Shown here: positions 20,551 through 33,500 of the stretch, one piece after another | Position numbering within the stretch: the stretch's first letter is position 1 | How the letters are laid out: every line of letters starts with the position of its first letter | DNA from: Rhabditophanes sp. KR3021 | Taxonomy: Eukaryota > Nematoda > Chromadorea > Rhabditida > Alloionematidae | Length of the DNA: 64,000 bases | Assembly (NCBI GenBank): GCA_963281155.1 | Contig: CAUJLY010000006.1 | Location: forward strand, 6,634,001 to 6,698,000 | Direction of reading: 5' to 3' | Translations under genes and position numbers: made by a program | The notes under the pieces: generated by a model | Databases searched by the model: none | What the model saw: the letters and a program-made list of their open reading frames with translations, nothing else | Told to the model about the DNA's origin: nothing

Positions 20551-23500
20551 GATATAGTTCCTAGTGTATTATAAGTGTTTCTGCGTTTATAGTTTAAACT
20601 AACTAATTGGTATAGATAGTCAATGCAACATTTTTTATTTATATTAACCATTCATAATTTATTGCCGGTTTAAAAATTTAATATGAAACTTGTAAAATAA
20701 ATAAAAAATAATTCGCAAATGTTTCTATATTATATTGTATTAATTAATCAGCCTTTCAGTACCATCCTGTCCTATTGAATTCTGAAATTCTGTAAATAGT
20801 TAGAAAAGACTGTGTCAATTTTTGGATGTTTTCAAAATATCTCTTATGGATGGGGTTGGTTTTTGAATATCCTCCAAGATGCATAATCTGCTTTTAAATT
20901 GGCAGCATAATTTGGCGTTATTGCCTTATAAGTGAGGTTTGAATATTTGAAGTGATAAAATAACAAAAAAATGTCTGAAGATGCTTTTGATAAATTGTGC
21001 AGATGTAGTATTGAGTCCTTTATCTGATCCGAATTTGTAGACAATTCATGCACAATTAAAAGAGAACTAGGGCTAATCAAAAATTTACGAGCAGAAGTTG
21101 ATATTAAATATCGTAGAAAATAATGTAGACAGAGCGATTGTCATTATGGTTTCAAAGTAATTATCACTTTGAGCATTTTTTAAAAATTGGAAGTCCTTGC
21201 AAATAACTCTTATTATATTTTCCAACAACTATAATAAATATTTACTCTTCTAGTATGTAATAACTGCATAAATTAAATTATGCAAATGAATTTGATATTT
21301 GTGTTCAATCATTTTCCTGTAATTGACTAAACATAATTTAATATAATTCTGGAGTTTATTTCTAATTTCTAATTTTAAAGCATGTAAAACTTGATTTTTA
21401 AAATCAAAACCTCCAAAAATGCATTGACGACACGAGTAATAGGAAGTGAACATTGGAAAAACATTAATGTAAGTTTAAACAGCACAATTTCAACTTTATT
21501 TTCTAATCATCTTACGTTTATAAAATTCTAGATCAAATGATTACATGTTTTACTATTGTTTCTGTTCTATAAAAAATATAAGCACTTGTAAAATATTACC
21601 AACTACAATTTAGTAGGATCAGTTCTTATGAACTTCAAAATTTTAACTTTTGAGCTATTACATACTTTTTTTGTTTAAGAAATGATTATTTATTATATTC
21701 TAATTTTAATGACAATTAATTTATCAAGGTATGCATAATGGATGGTACAAAATATGTGTATTAGATATTTAACTTACATAAACTTTTGTCGAATAACAAT
21801 TTTAATTTTTTTCAAGTTATTCGAAGGACTAAATTTCTTATCTTCTCTATTAATAGAATTTATAGCCATTAATCTTAAACCATCAGAAGTTTTAAGCAAA
21901 GTTATAAAATTACGTATCAAATATATCCTATATCTTGATGAAATAATCATAACAAATAAATAAAACAAACTTCGAAATGTAAAAGCTAAAATAAGAAATA
22001 GCCAAAACTCTATATAACGAACATTGCTTTCGAAATTGTACCAAACGGCAACATGCATTCAACCAAACCTCGGATATGCATACTTAGAAAAATACCGTAT
22101 GAGAAAGCAGAAACTGAGAAAAGTGGTAAACTCCTTTAAATATTATCAAGTGCAAGAAAATTTCTTGATATGCCAAGATAAATCCCAGTGTTCAACATAT
22201 TTTATAATTATGAAAATTTGAAGAGTTACATTGAGCATGTACAAACAATTGACTAAAAACTCATCATAAAAAGTTGATTTCTTATTTTTCCATAAGTAAA
22301 GCGTGGTTGTATTGCAAGTGAAACTATATGCTCTACTCAATTTCTAAATATTTCTAAAATAAATAAAAAGATGGTTTCAGCTTACTATTTTTAGGTTGAA
22401 AGATTCCCCACAAAAAGTGAGGTATATAAAACAAAATTCCCATATCAGCTAATATCCATGATTCACACTAAATTATAGTTTAAAAGGATGTTTGAATAGA
22501 CAAAAATTACTTGATAAGATTTATGATACAATTTGTATTCTTCCACAGCAGTCTACAAATTCTAAAGATTTTTTTTGAAAGTGACTAAAATTCCTTCTAA
22601 AGAGCAATTTGATCAACAAGATTAATCTGTTTTATAGATTTCTGACTTGTTCTGCTAAGCAAATGATTGGTTTTTCAATTGCCAGTTTTGAAACTAAAAA
22701 TAAAATTAAAAGTAAGCAAACTGTACATAAATAGTTTAATTTATAGGTTGATTAGAATAATGATCTATAAGTTAAGAGGAATTTGAAAAGCTACTAAAGA
22801 AAAGTAGTTGAAAAATCATGCAATTGATAACTTTTAAGACTCAAATAACATGTATAAATAAAAAAAGTGACACAAACTTCAATATATATTTTTGAAAATA
22901 ACTCTACGTTCAAAATGCGTGCTTTACATTAATGGGACTTATTCATCTAACAGTCAGAAGTCAACAATTGTTAGTTATTAACTAATTGTAAAAATAGCGG
23001 GTATAAAATTAGAAAATAAGGCCATAAATATTGCGCAAAATTAATTGTTTAATCACTAATTGAGTTATAATTAGCTTAGCATGCTCATAAATTACGACTA
23101 CACCAAAGGAAAATTTATCATAGTCACGTTTGAGTATTTGAGCGATGTTTTATTCATTGGTAGGAATTGCTTTTAAAATTGTAATTGTCGCCTTTTCAAT
23201 TACATTTTATAGTTTGTGTTTCTAAAATTATAGTTTTTTTCATAAAATCAAAGATTGATATTGTTCCTCAAATTTGCGATATCATTTTATTAAGCAAACA
23301 ATTTACCTTTTAGTAAAAATGTCGTCAAGAAACTGTTTGTCTTTTTTGTGTAAAAATATGTATTTTTGTGATTTAAAACAATGGTAAATATCAACTTTTG
23401 GTTTTATGCCCTTGGAATTTTCCCTTAAAATGATATCATCGGGGTAATTTAGTCTATCAATATAAACTCATTTTCCGCCCTCACAACAACCTCAGTTTTT

Positions 23501-23958
23501 CTCTAAGACATTACCCTTAAAATGAAAGCAATTTATTTACCGAAAAAGTTGTGATGCTGCTATTTAACACCCATATAAAAAACTCATACCAATTTATCCA
23601 AAAATATCCTTTATCCTTGTCTAAATCAACAACTTATTGGTTTAATGTGGCGTGGGAGAAAAGTTGGTTGGAGATAGCAATCATTGAATACAACTGCAGA
23701 TCCCTAAGATCCCTATAATAGGGCACCAATGAGAAAAAGCTTAGAAATTAAATCACTGTTTTTAAAAGATAATGGGATGATGGTGTATATTTGACATTTG
23801 ATAGGTATCTTGAACACAAAAAGGAATGATTTTTAATGTAAACAAAAAATCCGGCTATATATTGATACATATATTTCCTTAAACATATACTTCATTTTAA
23901 CATTCTTGAGGCATTTATTTTTTTGAATTTTAATCCATTTTTTCATTTGTTAACCATA
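20551..23958. other. Gene-free gap of about 3.4 kb
   Basis: Starts with the EFA6 3' UTR (AATAAA at 20696-20701). The rest is AT-rich with only random-looking short ORFs on both strands. The last few hundred bases are presumably upstream control DNA of the neuropeptide gene. No RNA gene or repeat was recognised. Confidence 0.45.
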
Positions 23959-24449
23959 ATGAAATCTTTCTTGAATATTATTTCCTGGTTAACTATTTTG
24001 ATGGTTTGTTGTCAAGAAGTTTCATCTATTGCCAACAACAATGGTTTGGAAGAACATTCAATAAAAGAGCCTAATGATAATATTGATAAAATTGACAAGG
24101 TTAATGCTGCTTTAAATGTATTTTTGAAAGATTTAATTGGGTTGACGGCTGAAATAAGTGCCTACGAACAGGTAAACTATTAGTAAAGTTTCTTATAAAT
24201 CGCATTGTTTAGTACTTAGAAAATTATAATTATGAATTGAATATTATAAAAGAGCGATTCAATACCTTAAGAAAAGAACTTACCGAAAACAATGGAATTC
24301 TCCGACAAAATAAACAATCTAATGAAGTATCACCTTATACTAATTATCATCCAAGACAGAAAAAATCCCAAGATTATTTTGTCCAAACAAGAGACAAAAA
24401 CTCACGAATGGCTCGTTCCAGATGTTATTTTAATCCGGTTACTTGCTAA
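23959..24449 (+). CDS. Allatostatin-C-like neuropeptide precursor
   Basis: Small secreted precursor. Exons 23959-24171 and 24213-24449, joined in phase 0 over a 41-bp intron, give 149 residues. The first 25 residues are a signal peptide (MKSFLNIISWLTILMVCCQ, likely cut near VSS). A charged linker follows. The last ten residues are SRCYFNPVTC, ending at the stop codon. CYFNP followed by Ile/Val, Ser/Thr and Cys is the disulfide-ring core of arthropod allatostatin C (core CYFNPISC). The preceding RMAR fits a furin-type R-x-x-R site and would release SRCYFNPVTC. The usual Phe after the second Cys is missing. Position at the extreme C-terminus, length and single copy all fit AstC-type precursors. 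The peptide would act on somatostatin/AstC-family GPCRs; that step is inference. Confidence 0.75.
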
Positions 24450-25771
24450 GAAATAATTAAATATATAATATGTCTATATTCAACATTGTAAGACAATTAT
24501 GTCAAAATATCGTGGATTAAGCTAATTGAGATGTGGTCAAATTGTTATTAACTATTGAGTTATTGCTTCAGAAATAACGCTGATTGTAAAAACTTAAAAA
24601 CATAAATTTATTTGTGTTTGTGAATGAATGTAGTATGTATAATTGCAAAATAAATATATTTCGAATTGTTTTGATTACAATTATTTTAATATGCAAAAAA
24701 ATGCAATTAATTAAAATGATAAAAACATTTGCACAGCATAATGTTCTAAACTATTGCGTGATTATTTTGATCATAATAATATATGGAATGCACCCAGCCT
24801 TATCTTTTCTTCAATTAGTTAATTTAAATTATACTTCAATAAGAATAAAATAAGTTAGCTACTTTGAGATTTTGTTATATGCTACTAAAATTAGCATGCA
24901 CATGAGATGGTTACTTCACATAAGATTTAAAACTTCACGATACACCAAATTTATGCTTACATTGCAAATATTTATAATAAGCCATTAAAGCTTATTACTG
25001 CTGATAGTGTTTAACAATAAGTCTTTACTTTGTATTATAAATTTTTCGCGATCTATTCTTTTAGGTATTATTTCATTTTCCGATCGAATAAAAACGATTT
25101 TATCTATTTATGAATAAAAAAATTAAATGTGTCCTTTGTTCATTTAAATAAAACATTTGCATTAAAACATTAATTTACTTTGCATGTATTCTTATAATTG
25201 TTATATTATAACAGTGCCATGTTACAACTGTTTTTATAAAAAATAACTAAAACATCGTTGTCATGTGGTTGGGTAGTAAGTATTGAATGATTGTATCATT
25301 TTCCTCGTGTGTTATTCGCATTCCCATTTCCGATTCAGAAAAAAATACATATATTTTATGTGTATACGTGGTGTTTTTTGTTCAAATAGTTATAAGCATA
25401 TTATTTCAAAAAATATTTTACCAAGCATTGAACTTTGACATAATGCTATTTACCTTAAAATTAAAGTATATTTTTAAATATGCTATAAAAAATATAATAA
25501 ATTATTTGCTTTGATTTGTCATATATGAATAGTAGTAAAATGACATTTTTAATTGATATTAACTCTGCCTCAACAAATATAACAATCGTATTGCGCAAAA
25601 ATTTCTCTTAATGGAATTGATTTGGTGTTGGTTAAAATACTCGTATAAATATTACACCATCTGTTCAATTTCTAAATAATTTTCTCGATTTTAAAATATT
25701 TATTCAAATAATCATATTTAGGTCTTTTTAAATTATTTTTTAATAGCAAGTATTTGCATTGATTCAAAAAA
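24450..25771. other. Gene-free gap of about 1.3 kb
   Basis: AT-rich spacer between two plus-strand genes. It holds the neuropeptide 3' UTR and the upstream region of the next gene. Short ORFs here show no family resemblance. Confidence 0.45.
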
Positions 25772-27802
25772 ATGACAGCTGAGATAAACAAAGGTAATTA
25801 ATATTTTGTTTTTGTTCAACTCAAATATTAAACTTCTTAAGTCTCTCGGCGTATTTTGAGAATACACGTGGAGCCGATCGAAATTGAATTAGATGAAGAT
25901 GATTCGGCCATCTTATTACCTACCCTACAAACAGCGTTTCCTCATTGCAGTGGATTATTTTATTTTGACCCAAAAACGAATATAAAAAAGATCGTCAAGT
26001 ACGATGGCAAACAATTTTTTGCACCTCAAGGAGATTGGAATACAGAAACAATTTTTGCAAACTTAAGTGGTAAATTTTGTAATTAATTTGAATGATTGTA
26101 AAATTAAAATAGGTACTCGGTTAATATCACCTACTCGCAATAATAACAATATCCAAGGAAACTACGAAACTGCTACGAAGACATTTGAAAGATCAGTGAG
26201 CGCAGTTCAAAAGATGTTTGATGCTATAAATGGAAATAAGTTGGGAACTGCTAAACAAGATAAACTATACAAACATAAACCTTTAGAATCTGAAATGGAA
26301 GAAAAGACAAATATTATTAAGTTGGAACCAATGCTAGCTATGTTGTCGAAACAAGTCATAAATGATGTAAGAGGAGAACATGGTATTTAAGTTTACATTA
26401 TATGTACGTTGTTATTTTAGTCTAAATTTGCAAACAATAATTCAACACTGGATGCAAATCGTCATAATTGTAGAAATGATCTAAATGATAATATCAAAAT
26501 CAATCAAAATGATTTATCATACAAGCAATTAGAACACCAATTTTTAGATCTTGCCAAAATTTCGAATGGAAAAGATATTATCATTGAAGGACAAAGAAAA
26601 GAATTAAGGGAAAGTAATGAAAAGTTGACATCTTTAACAAAGTAATTGTTAATCACTTTACATTTAACGTTTACAATTTTATTATTACAGATTATTCAAT
26701 AATGCAAAAGATGAGTTGCTTCTAACAAAGGACAAGGTAATGGCAATAGAAAAGGAGTTGGATATTTTTGTTGAACTAGGGAAAGATCAAAAAGATCTGG
26801 AAAACTTGCTACAAGAAGAACGAAAGAAGTTGGAACATGAAATTTGCAAAAATGAGTCTTTATTAAAGAATATTGCAAATTTGGAATCTGAAAATTTAGC
26901 TTTGAAAACTGAATTGACAAGAACGTCTCAAAAATTTAGTGAACTTGAATTTTTGATTAACAATTTGGGACGTGACAAAAGAAGTTTAAAAATTGAGTTG
27001 GAGGAAACGTGCGATCAGTTAACTCAAAAATGTAAGGACTTAAATGCTTTAAACGAAGAATTAGCACATGATAACATAACATTGATTGAAAGGTTTGTTT
27101 AGCTAAACATTTAAATATTATTATTTTACTTTTAGAGAACAAAAAGCAATAACACAACTAGAACAGATTACAAAGGACCAATATGAACAAAGAGATCACT
27201 GGGATGAAGTTTTGCAAAAAAATGAAACACAGGTTATAATTTAAATACTCATTTAGTTTAAAATAATCGACTCTGTATAGGGATTTTTATCTTGTTTCAT
27301 ATTGTGCCGTTTTTCCATTAAATTATATTATCTATCTTACATATTTAATTATTTTCCCAATTGTGTCCAGTTAAGTTCTTATACAAACAAATAGTTGATT
27401 ATTTTACAATTGTTATGTGCATTTAATAATTATGGTTGATTTTAGATTTCGGAACTTACATCATCCCTTTTCAATGCCAAAAATGAATTTAACAACTTAG
27501 TTGATATAAACGATGAATTAAGCCGAAGGTTAGACTTTCATACATCCTTGTTATCACCTATCTAAAAGTTGCATGTATTTTATTTGTAATTAATATATTC
27601 CCATATTTTTTTTCTTACTTGACGCCAAAAACATCTGTGGGGTTATTAGTAATAATATTTGTATCTTTTTATGTTTAGATGCTTGGGTGCTCAATTAGAA
27701 GCCAAACATGTCAACGAAATGTATGAGATGTTAAAAATCAAAGAAAAATCGACAATGAACAGAAATATTAGAAATGGCAGTGTTGCAGCTCTCCGCTTTT
27801 GA
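25772..27802 (+). CDS. TDP-43 N-terminal-like domain plus coiled coil, no RRM
   Basis: Eight exons: 25772-25793, 25842-26069, 26113-26366, 26421-26641, 26691-27092, 27136-27232, 27446-27528, 27679-27802. All junctions keep frame and give 476 residues. Residues 13-85 or so resemble the ubiquitin-like N-terminal domain of TDP-43. They share EPIEI, an EDD cluster, LL, FP, GL-x-Y, a Pro, AP and Trp, with an ungapped 40-residue match from the helix to the Trp. Acidic 'head' and basic 'tail' residues used for head-to-tail polymerisation are kept or conservatively replaced. There are no RRMs, no nuclear localisation cluster and no glycine-rich tail. Instead residues 170-460 are a long heptad-type coiled coil rich in K, E, L and N. 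The role is unknown; a self-assembling scaffold is a reasonable inference. Confidence 0.7.
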
Positions 27803-28442
27803 TTAACTATACTTATTTTCACATAAATAAAATAACTTCTTTTCATAAATCAAAGACATGTAAATAAATAAAAACAGTCATGTGCCATATTTAACACATT
27901 TTTAGTTGGGTTGATGTGTGTCTGTGTTCAAAGTAGCGCCTACCAACTTACTCAATAAAGCATCTCTGCTTCATATATTATAATGATTTAATTTACCTAA
28001 CTTTTTAATTTATTACTTTCCACCAAAAAATAAAGTACTTGTTTCTGTTATGAATATTGGTAATAGTTAACATATGTATACTACACTTATATCTAATTTA
28101 TTTATACATTTAAATAAAAAATGTGAAACAGACAACATATAGCAGTCTTGTGCTGTGAGAATCATCTTCTTCCACTTAAAAAATAAATATCCATAATACC
28201 TCTATTTAAATTTCAATATTTTGTTAAATCGTGTGACTCAATCTTGTGTTCGATCATCCTTTGTCATTTTCCTTCTTTCTGTCAGGGGACATTTAAAATG
28301 GAGACGATAGTTTGTAGATCAGGGCTACTCGACTATAATATATATCACATTATTATCTTTACATTTATGTAGATATTTATATACATATGCTCATTTAATT
28401 ATTTTCATAAACTATTACAGAAACACACATACAAAATATACA
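27803..28442. other. Gene-free gap of about 640 bp
   Basis: 3' UTR of the coiled-coil gene followed by the upstream region of the D2HGDH gene. ACTATTACAG ends at 28420, 22 bases before the D2HGDH ATG, and is a likely trans-splice acceptor. Confidence 0.45.
27826..27831 (+). terminator. Poly(A) signal of the coiled-coil gene
   Basis: AATAAA 24 bp after the stop codon, with a second about 35 bp further on. Either could direct cleavage. Confidence 0.45.
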
Positions 28443-30598
28443 ATGTTTCGACATTCCTTTCGTTTTTGTTCTAAAAGAACATTAACAACTATACCAAAGC
28501 GATGTTCTATCTTCGAGACATTACAAGATAAAGATGTTACCTTTTTTGAAGGTATCGTTGGAAATGAGCATGTCAAAACGACTGATCTTGATGTATACAA
28601 TAGTGATTGGATGAAGTGGTATAAAGGTAGATTGATATTAAAATTATTGATTTTAAAATTATACTAATACATATATTTGCAAACAAAATTAGTTATAAAC
28701 TTTTTATCACTTATTTGACAATGATCTCATTTTTAATACTTAGGTAATTCGAATTGCGTAATTAGTCCAGAATCAGCCAAACAAGTGTCTTCAATTCTTA
28801 AGTATTGCTACGACAAAAATTTAGCCGTCGTCACTCAAAGTGGTAATACTGGCTTGGTTGGGGGCAGCATTCCAGTTCATGATGAGATAATTCTGTCGAT
28901 GAAAAGAATGAATCGTAACTTTTGTTTTGACTCTATATCTGGTAAGACAAATCAAACATAATTGTTTCAACTAAAGATGTTTATATGTATTTCGTGCACA
29001 TGTATTTGTTTATATTAACGAAATTTTTGTTAGGAATCGTTAAGTGCGATAGCGGTTACATCTTAGAAGAATTAAATCAAAAGCTAGCCCCACACAGATA
29101 TACAATGCCAGTCGATCTTGGAGCCAAAGGTTCATGTTTAATTGGTGGAAATGTCGCTACATCTGCAGGAGGAATTAGAATGATAAGATACGGAAGTATG
29201 CATGCAAATGTTCTTGGTTTGCAAGTTGTCTTACCCGATAAAGAAGGGTCTGTTGTAAATTTTGGTTCCGGCCTTAGAAAAGATAACACAGACCTGCATC
29301 TAGCCCATTTATTTGTAGGGTCTGAAGGTCAGTTGGGAATTATAACAAATGTCCAAATGTTAGCCGTGTCGCTACCTTCGTCTGTTAATACGGCTATGCT
29401 GGCTGTACCGAATTTCGAGTCGTGTAAAAAGATATTGGCTCTTGCAAAAAATAAACTAGGAGAAATTTTGACTAGTTTTGAATTCCTGGATAACTCCACA
29501 ATGGAATGTGTTAATACATTTTCAAAAGTAAAAATACCATTTGATGAGATTCCACCATTTGCATTATTAATTGAAACAACTGGTAATTCAATTGATAGCG
29601 ATAAGGAAAGAATGGAAAAATTCCTCGCTGAGTGCTTTGAAGAAGAGTATGCATTTGATGGCGTTTCTGCAAATGGTCCAACAGAGGCTGCAGCATTGTG
29701 GGATATTCGTGAAGGAGCCCCCTTATCTGTTGTAAAAGAAGGGTATGTATACAAGTACGATATATCACTGCCCATTGATCACTTTTATGATTTAAATGAA
29801 GTAATGAAGAAACATCTGGGTCAGAAAATACACAATGGACACTCCACTACATTTTTTACTGCTCAAAATAGTGGTTCTTGCCGTGTTAAAGAGAATGTTT
29901 CAATTAAACGTGTTTGCAGTTATGGACATTTAGCTGATGGTAACACTCACTTTCAAATTATTACTCAAAAAGATGATGATACTTTGTACAAAATGTAAGT
30001 CACTAATTTTTAATCCTGATACATGGGTACGTTTTTTGTGAATAATCACCAACTGGTGACTGTGTAAGCAATGAGAAAAGTATATATTAATATTATTTTT
30101 TGCATGCAACCATAACAATATTCAAAAACCAAATCGCATTTAGTTAAACGATAACTGCACAAAAGGATAATTACATGCGTATTTTTTGGGGTGTACGTGT
30201 ATATGATGTATTGTTAATATGCAGATATATGTGAATTTTAAAAGTTATTTCAATTAAAAGTGTATATTTTTGTATGAGAAGCATTCTAACATTTCTCTTT
30301 CCCATAAACTAAAATGATTTTGTATTTGTATTTATTATTGTATGAATATATACCATGATCATGTTGGAAAACTATAGAATATTTAAAACTTTATTTTAGC
30401 ATCCATCCATTTATCTACGAATGGGTGATTGACCATGGAGGTAGCATTTCAGCAGAGCATGGAATCGGTCAACTGAAGAGACCTTATTATCAAATGGGAG
30501 TTTGTGAAAGCAGAAAGTACCTTTCAAAATCTGTAAAAACTCTGTTTGATCCAAAAGGAATCCTAAATCCGTATAAATTTGTTTCCCACCAATCTTAG
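28443..30598 (+). CDS. D-2-hydroxyglutarate dehydrogenase, mitochondrial
   Basis: FAD enzyme that oxidises D-2-hydroxyglutarate to 2-oxoglutarate and passes electrons to ETF in mitochondria. Exons 28443-28626, 28744-28941, 29034-29994 and 30400-30598 give 513 residues (human 521). The start MFRHSFRFCSKRTLTT is a basic, hydroxylated presequence. The FAD-binding domain carries QSGNTGLVGGS (about residues 93-103), CDSGYILEELN, GAKGSCLIGGNVAT and VGSEGQLGIIT. The C-terminal FAD-oxidase domain carries the metal ligands in GHLADGNTH and AEHGIGQLKR, and closes with FDPKGILNPYK. Of the introns, 117, 92 and 405 bp, the last is unusually long for this window. A segment of about 25 residues before the GHLADGNTH motif looks extra relative to the human enzyme. 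The assignment over lactate or glycolate relatives rests on these motifs and length. Confidence 0.93.
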
Positions 30599-33500
30599 AT
30601 TTAATGTTGCACTTTTTAGTACTGTTTTTGTTATAGTGTTGCGGATATATAATGCTATCTAATTTATACAGAATATGATGCTGAACCGTTTACTTTTACC
30701 ACAATGACATAAACCTTTATAACATATTACTACCATCTAAATCAAAACATCCCTTTGTTTATACTTCCATTTTATTTTTGATGGTACATTTTATCATCAA
30801 CTTATTTATCCTTCATTTCTCTAATCATTATTATGTCTTTTTTAAATTTTATATTTAATTCAACACATACACATTTTATATATTTTTTATTAACGTATAA
30901 TATATCTACGTTTAACAAAGGAACCATTTATTTTATTTATACCTCTTTCCCTCTTAATAAGAAAATGAAAGGGCATCTTTTGTAAGGATAAATAATTGTG
31001 CCTGCCAATATTTAAATATTTATTTGATATGTATTATAAGGAGTTCCGTTTGTCTACAGAGCGATATTTTGGCTCATCTATAATATTTGTGATATCTTTT
31101 GATATATGCAAGTACACACAAAAAATGTATTACAATTTAAAGGCAATTTTTTTACTCTTTGTCTTTATCTTAATTTTGTTTAGCGTACATATATTTTACG
31201 CGTCTTTTAATTGAATTTATACATATAAACCTTCACTCTTATACCCACTTTTTATTTTATATTGAAATATCATTCGAACTCGTAAATAATTTATCTTGAC
31301 TATTTTTTGATACATTTATTTTGCCTTGCAAACACCAACGTGGATCTTCGCACAATTTAAATTTTATTATAAATTCTTATGGTCTATATGCGGTGTGTGT
31401 AATGTTAAGTATTAATATATGTTGGTGACATTTTTTGATATAAGCACATGTATTTAATATGTGCTCACATTAATATTTATTAGAATTTAGAATATTCCAA
31501 TTTGGATAGACAAAAATGAAATGCTGATGATGATATTCAATCATTTGACACATTTCATTTTTTGACGATTGATAGTAGGCTTCAGTAATTTTTACACACA
31601 CAAAAGATCTTGGTCACTGAGGATATAAGTAGTTTAGCAGATAAGCTTTAAGCACAAATTTATAATGGTTTCGTTTTTTAGTTTTTAAACGATTTGAAGC
31701 CAACTCTGCCTCCTATAACAATCTCATTAAAAAACTAAATACCCAAAGTTTAATTTTTCTAGCTTGCAATGGTTTAATTTTTTAGAGTTCGCTGCTTCTA
31801 CCGCTTAAGTATATTTGGAATAATCCGAGAAAATGTTTAGTTTTCAAACAAGATTATTCCATTAAACAATACCATTTAGTGTTTTGTTTTTAGGTCAAGC
31901 CATGAATGCGATATTAGTATATATGTGCTTGTAAGCATCTCATATGTGTATTTATATATACGTATACATATTTTGTCCCGTCATTAAACAAAAATTTGTT
32001 GGTAAATTTTGAAGCTACTCCCTTGAAAGCTTTTGTCAATTGTGATCATCACAACAAATATAACTTTATCATATCAAAACTTTGCGTAGAATAGACAAAA
32101 TTTAACTTTTCTGTGTAAACTTGACAATAATCACGTGGAGCTGGTAACTTAAAATCTTCTTTATATATAATATAAATTTTTAATTTATTTTGTTTATCAT
32201 TAAAAATCAAAAAATCACGCGTGTTTTTCTCATACTTACAACGCCAAATGGGTGCCTTTTTAGCAAACTCACTGTAAAAGTCCACGGCATACCAATTTCA
32301 TTTGCCATCTTTGACATCACTTTTATGTACAAAAAAGGAAGGATGTTTCGTCACACATTCTGAATTTTTTGCATGTATCTTGCTAGTACACATTTGTATA
32401 TCAGTAGACTTCAAAAGTGATAAATATATTATGCTTATCACCGATTCTAGATGTCTTTTTTAGCCTAATCACAAACATCTTTATTGCTACTTGAGTTACA
32501 TTTGATTAAATTGGGAAAAAAATTTAATTATCACAATTTAGGGAATTAAAAAAATTTATGTTCCAAATTGGGAACATATAAGAAAGTGAAAACTTTTCAA
32601 CACTTATCCAGTTTTCATAATTCTCACTTTTCCTATTGATATTATGTATTTATATGTATATTTTAATGATAACCTGTCCGTCTATCACATATGATAGCAT
32701 TTTTTACATTCGTACATCATTCTTGGAACTTTTCTCATACAACGTAATTATTATTAAATTTTAAAGTTGTGATTTACCAAGTGGTAATATTTTATTCAAC
32801 TTCTAAAGTATACATTTTTTTCTTATCACTATAAGTATATATAACTATAGTTAATGATGACCATAATTTGTAGGAACATTTTTTGTCTAATGCATATTGT
32901 ATCGTGTATGGTATATATAGCTAATAATTTCTTTATTTTTTTATATTTTAAAAAGAAGAATAAATAATAGACAAAGTATTCTTGAAAGTAATTTAATATT
33001 AATTACTATCACTTAAACCTAAGCCTTAACTTCATTCGCTCAAGTTTGTTAATTAAAGCTAATTAAAAAACATATTTATATGTGTATATAAATTTAAAAG
33101 TATTTGATAAATATTGTTCTAATGTCAATGCAGAAGATGACGTGAAGCTAATTAATGTACATCTATACTTTAACTAATACATATTTTGTTTATTATTAAC
33201 ATTGTAAAGAAAAAATCCAGTTCCAAGAATGGCTGTAATTATATATAATTAAAAAACTTTAAGTAATAAATGGCATTGAACAAATTCGACACAATTTTTC
33301 AAGATTGGCATGTACTTTTATGGTTCTTCCAATGATGACTTGGCAACTATTTTTACTAGAACTTTTTTCAAAATAAAGTATTCACAAAAAGGTTGATATA
33401 TAATGATTGGAGTATATATCGGAAGTTTAGAACATTTAGTTGCAATATCTTTTTGCCTAGTGAAGTATTTATTACGAGTAAATACGGAACGAAAGAGACC

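Noticed and set aside
20844..21080. 78-codon minus-strand frame after EFA6
   Set aside because: No start context, splice partners or family resemblance; it could be a decayed gene but cannot be supported.
21774..22058. 94-codon minus-strand hydrophobic frame
   Set aside because: Composition is what AT-rich noncoding DNA gives (Ile, Leu, Phe, Lys), with no recognised motif.
29888..29925. Possible 38-bp intron inside exon 3 of the D2HGDH gene
   Set aside because: It has GT and AG ends but is shorter than any other intron in the window, and the frame is open across it. The extra residues may simply be a lineage insertion.
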